A stretch of 64,000 nt of DNA from Nyssa sinensis. Lineage: Eukaryota > Streptophyta > Magnoliopsida > Cornales > Nyssaceae. The DNA is taken from NCBI GenBank assembly GCA_008638375.1, contig VIRR01000524.1, forward strand, positions 167,501-231,500, given 5' to 3'. Positions 58,480-64,000 of this stretch are shown in pieces. The notes beneath the pieces were generated by a model. That model worked only from the letters and a program-made list of their open reading frames with translations. It was not told the origin of the DNA and did not search any database. Position 1 is the first letter of the stretch; the number at the start of each line of letters is the position of its first letter. The translations under genes were made by a program, and so were the position numbers.

Positions 58480-60185
58480 TCAACCAGAACAAAGCTTTAT
58501 TTTGTGATTTGTCCAGCAGTTGTCTCTCCTCTCTCAATCTCAGACCAGGCGTCATCGCGAGTTCGCGACATCATTGTTTCTCTCGGTCCTCAAACAAAGA
58601 CCCTTCGATCTGCGACTTCAGCAAGATTCCGTGAGCACCGTTGGTCGTTGAGTTGGATGTCGAGGCTGAGGTCCCTATGGCTAAGTTGGTTCGACGGGTT
58701 ATGATTGAGCAGATCGGATTGGCTGATCCAGTCGTATCCGTGTTGGAGATGATCACTGTGTATGTATTTATTTATGTACGTGTGTGTCTGTGTGTATAGC
58801 GGTGCAAGGGGGGACGGAAATGCAGTGACTTGTTGAATGGGTTTTGGCAATTTCTGGAGTAGTGTAATTGATGATGGGGATCTCTTTCACTTCTGCCATT
58901 TTATTGGGGCCATGTAGATGAGAAAACAGAGGATCATGCACGGTTGAGGGATTGCTACTGATTTGCGAAGCAGGTAGGACGATGTGTGTGTGCTTGTGCA
59001 GCGGTGCAGTGAATTGTAGCTGTGTATTGGTAAAGGGGAAATCTGTACATGACAGGAAAATTCAATAACAAAGGAAGTTGATCGTTTTGGACTTGTGGTG
59101 GTGCAATTGATAGCAGCAGCAACAACGTTCCAGGGAGTGAAAAACAGGGTCTCATGGCGGACAGGTAGTGGAATCTGTTCATGAAATTGGTGATTCCTTG
59201 GATGGGTTCCTCTGTTTCTGCTGCTCCAATTAAGAGCAAAGGTGATATCAAGTGGATTGGGGGCAGGAGATCAATATATGTTTGTCTATATATGTGTGGC
59301 TGTTGCGGTTGTTGTGGAAATTGAGGAAAATTAGGCGTTAGTAGGTATGTAGGTTGAGTATGCTTTATGCCACTAGTAATGGCGTGTCTACTGTTGAAGA
59401 GAGAAAGAGTTTTAGAGAGCAACTACAGATTTTTCCTCACTCTGCTTACTGGTTTCTCTGCTCTCAACAGTTGGTTATGCTCATGTTTTTCTGGTAAGGA
59501 AGGCAGAGGGGATGTTTAGGGAAAGAATTTTGCTAATAGCCAAGAGTTGGTTTGGATGGAACAACCCAAGTGTGTTGACGATTATTCTTCTAGGGAAGAA
59601 GCTGTAGCAGGAATAATAAGTGAATCTCGGTTGAAAGGGGTTATGGGAAGTGGAATTGTTCATGTGCAGCAACTCATGCTTTGCAATTGGATGGTTATAA
59701 AATTAATAAAATGGAGACTATGGGTTTTGAATTGCTTGTAGAAGGTGAAAATGGTCTCTGTTGGGAATAGGTTGAAGGAGCCAATGTAACTGGCTGGTTT
59801 AAGGATGGCCAACATCTGTCAGACCAATTTGGTCGATTGGTTTCAACTCCTGAAGTTTGGTCTGAAAGAGCAAAAGAGGATTCTTCAAGGTCCAATGGGT
59901 GGGATGCAGTGAATTCTAGGAAAAAGGCATGACCAGTTACAATCCTGGATAGCTTGGGGGGAAAAGGCTGAAGAAGCTGATGAAACTGGATTTAAATTGG
60001 CTGGCCGACTCAATAAACCTGCCGGTGTGTTTTCTTCAACTGCTGAACCGTGGACTGAAGATTAACCTCAAACTCTAGATGCACAACAATTTGGTTCACG
60101 TTTAACTGCAATTCTCCAAAGGTTGGATATGTTCACATCTGAGGAACATGATGATCATTTGAATGTTGAATCAATTATGATGGCC
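58480..60185 (+). pseudogene. Possible captured host gene fragment inside LTR H
   Basis: This part is less AT-rich than its surroundings and is absent from LTR E. A pyrimidine-rich leader-like stretch is followed by ATGGCTAAGTTGG (58677), reading MAKLVRRVMIEQIGLADPVV and then VSVLEMI. After that comes GTATGT (58759), a good intron donor. After about 770 non-coding bases, protein-like frames resume: QELVWMEQPKCVDDYSSREE (from about 59541), then, shifted, HALQLDGYKINKMETMGFEL, VTGWFKDGQHLSDQFGRLV and, shifted again, LAGRLNKPAGVFSSTAEPW up to about 60180. A few stops (59768, 59929, 60063) and frameshifts break it. I do not recognise the protein family. It could also be rapidly evolving LTR sequence that is open by chance. 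Confidence 0.45.
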
Positions 60186-60560
60186 AACAGAAGGATAATG
60201 CCCAGGATATGCATAGACGTGGCTAACGACGTATTAGGAGGATATCTGTGAATAGAGACGCGCATATATTCAGGTGAGTAACTCGGATTCTTGACTTGGC
60301 GTATATTTTCTGTATTACTTAAACTTGTATACTGAACTGCTTTATATGTCGAACTGTTTTATACACTGTACTGTTTTAATGCATATGTTTTCATGCATAT
60401 TCTTTATATTACATTGTGCATGGCATGATTCCATTCTGTCTTGCCTTTTGATGTATCCTGTTCTGATACTGTTCGGGTTTGTCCTGTTTTGTTATACGCC
60501 ATTTGGAATCTATTCTGTTTTGGCTCAGTTTTGATCTGATCTGATCTGTTCTGTTAGGGG

Positions 60561-60654
60561 GTGAGTATAAGTCCTATCCCAGAGGGACCAGGCGGTTGCT
60601 CCTGATGAGGAGTGAGTATAAGTCCTACCCCAGAGGGACTAGGCGGCTGCTCCT
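60561..60654 (+). repeat. Two-unit minisatellite in LTR H
   Basis: Two units of 51 bases begin GTGAGTATAAGTCCTA at 60561 and 60612 and share CCAGAGGGAC and AGGCGG. LTR E has a related pair at 33517-33685. Confidence 0.75.
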
Positions 60655-60850
60655 AATCTGTTCAGTTTTGATCTGTTGTGTTCTGACCTATTCTGTCCTG
60701 GTCTGTTCTGTTGATCTGTCTGATCTGTTCTGTTTGATCTATTTGATCTGGTCAGTTCTGATATGTTCTGTCCTGTTATGTTCTGATTTGTTCTGTCTTG
60801 GCTCTGTTCTGATTTGTCCGATCAGTCTGTTCTGATATGATCTGTTTGAG
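60655..60850 (+). repeat. TGTTCTGATCTG low-complexity repeat in LTR H
   Basis: These 200 bases consist almost only of permuted TCTG, GATC and TGTT words. The equivalent zone is in LTR E at 33380-33480 and 55090-55180. Reading frames across it are artefacts. Confidence 0.8.
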
Positions 60851-61510
60851 CTGCATTTGTTCTACACGAGATCCATTATTCTATTTGAGCTACATTTGAG
60901 CATACATGTATATATGAACTGGATTTGAAACCCATGGCAGGAACCTATGTTACTCACTGAGCTTGTTTAAACTCATCCCATTGATCTAACATTTTTCAGG
61001 AATCATCTCCATTGGATTAGAAAGCACAATGACATGATACGAGTAGACTGAAAGGCATTCTCAAGTGAGGATCTGATAGTAATAAAATGTGGAGACTTGG
61101 GTTCTGATGGATTGACTCTGGCTATTCAGGTGAGTCTGATGATATAGTTGACTTTATTCATATATAATTGATGTGTAGGGACATGGCTCATGGTAATGGT
61201 ACTCTAGAGGAATTTGATATGCTCTGTGTTAGATATTTGGATATAGATGTACTCTTTGGTTAGGATTATTTGCTGGTTGGTTTTAGACTTGCTCTGTGGT
61301 ATATGCCTTGTGGTATCTATAGATGAGTTACATTGAGTTGATGAAAAGGTTTTAAATTTCGTTGTTCTGACCCTACTTTAGGAATTCAATTCATCGCATG
61401 GTTCAGAAGTTTGCCTTTGGTTGGTCGCATTATCGGTCGGGAGATCGGCAAGAAGGCTAACTGGCATCACATCTTGGGCATCCGCATAGGGTGGGGTGCG
61501 GGATGTGACA

Positions 61511-63368
61511 TTACTCACCTTGGTCCTTTAGGGTTAGTGCTAATAATGCGCTTTCCCACTTTCCCTGTAGTTCCTAAGAACAATTCATAAACATCTCATC
61601 AACTTCACATTCATTGTAATATCATCTTGATATTCCTTAGTTTATGCTTAAATCGTATTAGATCCTAAAACGATTTTATAATTTCATATGTACTTAACTT
61701 AACTCGTACTCTTAACCTATGACACAATTAGTGTGTTAGGAATTGAATTTATTTCAATTTATACTCTTCTGGTAGCTCCATAAACTTTAATTTAAATTTA
61801 TTTACTTCACATATTTACGTGTCGTATTTTTTCGTAATTCATTTCCTTGTATACGCCTCAGATTAGTGCTTTGGCATTACTTTAATTTATAGTCATTTGA
61901 CAGATGCTATTCAACAAATTTTATGTCTTTTTATTTTAGACATTTCTTTGGTCGAATAGACTCTACCATTGAGTCTGAAACGTCGAAGAAAGTAAGTTTA
62001 GGCTTTCTTAGAATTTAATTTAGACTTTTGTATGTAAAAGGACAAAATGGTCATTTATTGTTTTACGTGTCATATTTTTCGTACTTCGTTTCGTAATTTG
62101 GACCCCATTATTGAGTCCGGAAAGTCGAGGAAAGTCAATTTAGACCTTCTCTGGTTTTAATTTGGCTTTTGAGGTACTAGGGGTAATTTAGGTCATTTTA
62201 CCTCCTTATGTGTCCTTATGTTTGGGACCTCATCTCGAGTCGTGGACCTCACCATTGGACTAAGAAGGTCCGAGATAGTAAGAATACACTAATAACTTGT
62301 AAATTTTGGACAAGGGGTATTTTGGTCATTTACCCCTTTACGTGGCTTTATTTTTCGGGGCCTCGTCTCTGCAAAACGGACCCTACCATTAGTCTCAGAA
62401 TATCCAAAATAGTAAGGGTACACTATTCATATGTTAAATTTGGACTTCATTTGCTTCATATATGACCTAGGGGCAAAATAGTAATTTTACTTTATTTATT
62501 AAATAATTAAATTAATTATTTAATTATTTTTCTAGGGGCCTAATTGCATAGAATTTTCATCAGATGGGCCACAGTGGGATTTCTCATAGTTTTGGGATCA
62601 ATCCGTAAATAAGAAAAGTTCTGGTTCATTAGATTTAATTTAAAACAGAAAACCAGTGGGTTCGATTGAGGTTTAAGTGAACCGGTCCAGTCCGTTTGTA
62701 AACCAACCGGTTCAGTTGGTTTACACGTAATGCTGACGTCAGGATGACGTCAGCCCTAATGTTTTAAAGTTTAAAACAAAACGCTGCCAGTTCTACTAAA
62801 CCTATAATCCGTTGGAACCAGTTATAACCCAAACCCGAATTCCGACCCTTTTTAGACCCGACCCGAACAGTGTCATCTTCTCCAATGAATTCGACACTGT
62901 TCACCTGAAAACCCTAATTTTTTTCAGTTTATATTTCTTTAATTTCGTGGACTTTTGTTCACTAATTCTTCACTGTTTTCATCTTAAATTGTTCCTAGAA
63001 CATAAACAATTAGTTTGGCATTCATTTGGAAGTTCCAAAACTGGTTCGTGTGCCCGATTTTGGGTTTGATAATCCAAACCAATAATTCGGCCGTTCATGC
63101 TCATTTCTAAGCCAAATTCGATGAGACTTGTTCTGTTGTGATCCCCTCTTCATAGGGCTTCACTTTTCATTCATAAAAGTAGATTTAATCTCATATTTTT
63201 GAGATTTGTTTTTGGAACCCGAATCTATAACTCGATATTTGGGCTTCAATTCTTTTGAGTTTTGATCGCGGTTATAGGTTTTTGACATGTTTGTGGAGTC
63301 TAGTTAAGGTCCCCATGAACCAATTATGGTTTAATTGCTATGGTTTCAGACCTGCTATGAGCAAGGTC
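61511..63368 (-). mobile_element. D-family LTR D3, segment 2
   Basis: D3 continues after the second TTACT copy and runs in parallel with D1 (2690-4000) and D' (22369-23395), including a TGACGTCAGGATGACGTCA pair near 62734-62752. It stops at AGGTC (63364-63368), where a second D-family terminus begins. In D' the same place reads on through GCAAGGTCCTCTAATGG, which confirms the break point. Confidence 0.78.
62734..62752. promoter_or_regulatory. Paired TGACGTCA-type motifs in D-family LTR
   Basis: Two GACGTCA motifs lie 11 bases apart here. The same pair is in D1 (about 3391-3409) and in weakened form in D' (22776-22793). TGACGTCA-type sites bind plant bZIP factors, so this could be an LTR promoter element, but that is inference. 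Confidence 0.4.
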
Positions 63369-64000
63369 TGTCACGACCCGAAACCCACCCTCTGCGGATT
63401 ACCGGATCGCGATCGCCGCCCCGAGACCCGAGGGCCCCGAGACAAGGCTCGCATATGCAGCGGTATCGAATAGATGTGCAACATACGTTTTGCGGAAGCG
63501 TGAAAAACTTTTTCTTTTCTTTTCTCATTTTTAAATTATGCACATCCGTTCGGTACTGCCGCCCCATACATAGCATACATGGTTACACATTCAGAGTATA
63601 ACTAAAACTTATAACATTAATACAATACATGTTCAGTTGCCCTGAGGGCTTAATACATATTCTTACATTATCTACTAATACAAAATGTACTACTAGAGTT
63701 CATAGGTTTCTCAAGAGAAACTTCTTAAACATATCTTCCCAAAATCAGCAGATTCATCATCAACGTCCTCAAGTCAAGACTGCTGCTAATTACCTGAAAG
63801 GGGGGTCCGAACAAAGTCCGGGTAAGCTAATCTAAGCTTGTGAGCAATTCTAGTATTCGTCATGGGGTTTTCAATTAGCAGTGGTTTAGTATGTAAGAGT
63901 TTGTAAAATAATCACCGCCAATTGTTCGTATACTTTGAATACAGAATATATGCATTCCTTAAATCATGTAGCTTTGAAACATTTAAAGTATTCAAGCTAA
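63369..64000 (-). mobile_element. D-family LTR D4, start (runs off the window)
   Basis: A new TGTCACGACCCG terminus follows the putative TSD AGGTC (63364-63368). The next 630 bases align with D3 from 56185 and with D1 from 1228. The rest of the element, and whether it is a solo LTR, lies beyond the window. Confidence 0.75.

Larger units (their letters stand above)
57757..61510 (+). mobile_element. Solo LTR H (E-family) carrying foreign gene-like DNA
   Basis: H is flanked by the TSD TTACT (57752-57756 and 61511-61515). It starts TGTAATATCCCAAAATCCG and ends GGTGCGGGATGTGACA, both matching the ends of LTR E. No primer site, purine tract or second LTR is present. The outer parts (about 57757-58480 and 60190-61510) align with LTR E. 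The central 1.7 kb does not and contains exon-like sequence (see the separate entry). The right part has a two-unit repeat (60561-60654) and TGTTCTGATC-type low-complexity DNA (60655-60850). Confidence 0.82.

Noticed and set aside
58955..59422. 155-residue minus-strand frame in LTR H as a gene
   Set aside because: Composition is Pro/Leu/Gln-rich without a domain and it lies opposite to the exon-like plus-strand parts, in the likely intron. A chance open frame is more probable.

Overview
The window is about 64 kb of transposon-packed nuclear DNA from a flowering plant. It is AT-rich, every long reading frame belongs to a Ty3/gypsy LTR retrotransposon, and the tRNA-Met primer sites, chromodomain integrase and LTRs of over 3 kb are typical of plant Tekay/Del chromoviruses. 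Fragments of the Athila and Tat lineages are also present. I see no ordinary host gene, rRNA, tRNA gene or CRISPR. The species cannot be named from this sequence.

The layout is a set of Russian dolls, which I worked out from TG...CA termini and 5-bp target-site duplications (TSDs). Letters are my own labels. The 3' LTR of element E (+) starts at 44 and ends at 55751, split by two insertions. The first is J, an Athila-like composite at 955-31258 (TSD TGAAG). The second is A, a Tekay-type element at 33686-55049 (-, TSD TCAAA), which carries an intact gag-pol gene. A's left LTR is itself split by B, a non-coding relative at 35396-45352 (-, TSD TTATA). Inside J lie LTRs of a D family (D1, D'), an A-family LTR fragment (I), a Tat gag-pol pseudogene, a complete non-autonomous element C at 12290-22363 (+, TSD GGCAA), two Athila gag pieces facing opposite ways, and a solo LTR G at 27120-30773. 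To the right of E, from 56185, is another D-family LTR (D3). It is split by solo LTR H (57757-61510, TSD TTACT) and by a second D copy (D4) that runs off the window.

A is the only element here that looks able to make its own proteins. B and C keep LTRs, primer site, polypurine tract and a shared leader. They have lost the capsid part of gag and nearly all of pol, so they look like passengers that borrow proteins from an A-like partner. LTR identity fits the nesting order: B's LTRs differ at only a few positions, A's at about eleven, and C's at clearly more.

The observations most worth checking are structural. A perfect 8-bp hairpin with a 4-base loop sits just before the polypurine tract in A, B, C and E, and its stem sequence changes in compensated pairs. 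A cassette of small hairpins inside the LTRs shows the same behaviour. Solo LTR H carries a stretch that looks like a captured plant gene fragment, with a 5'-UTR-like start, an exon, an intron donor and a second exon.
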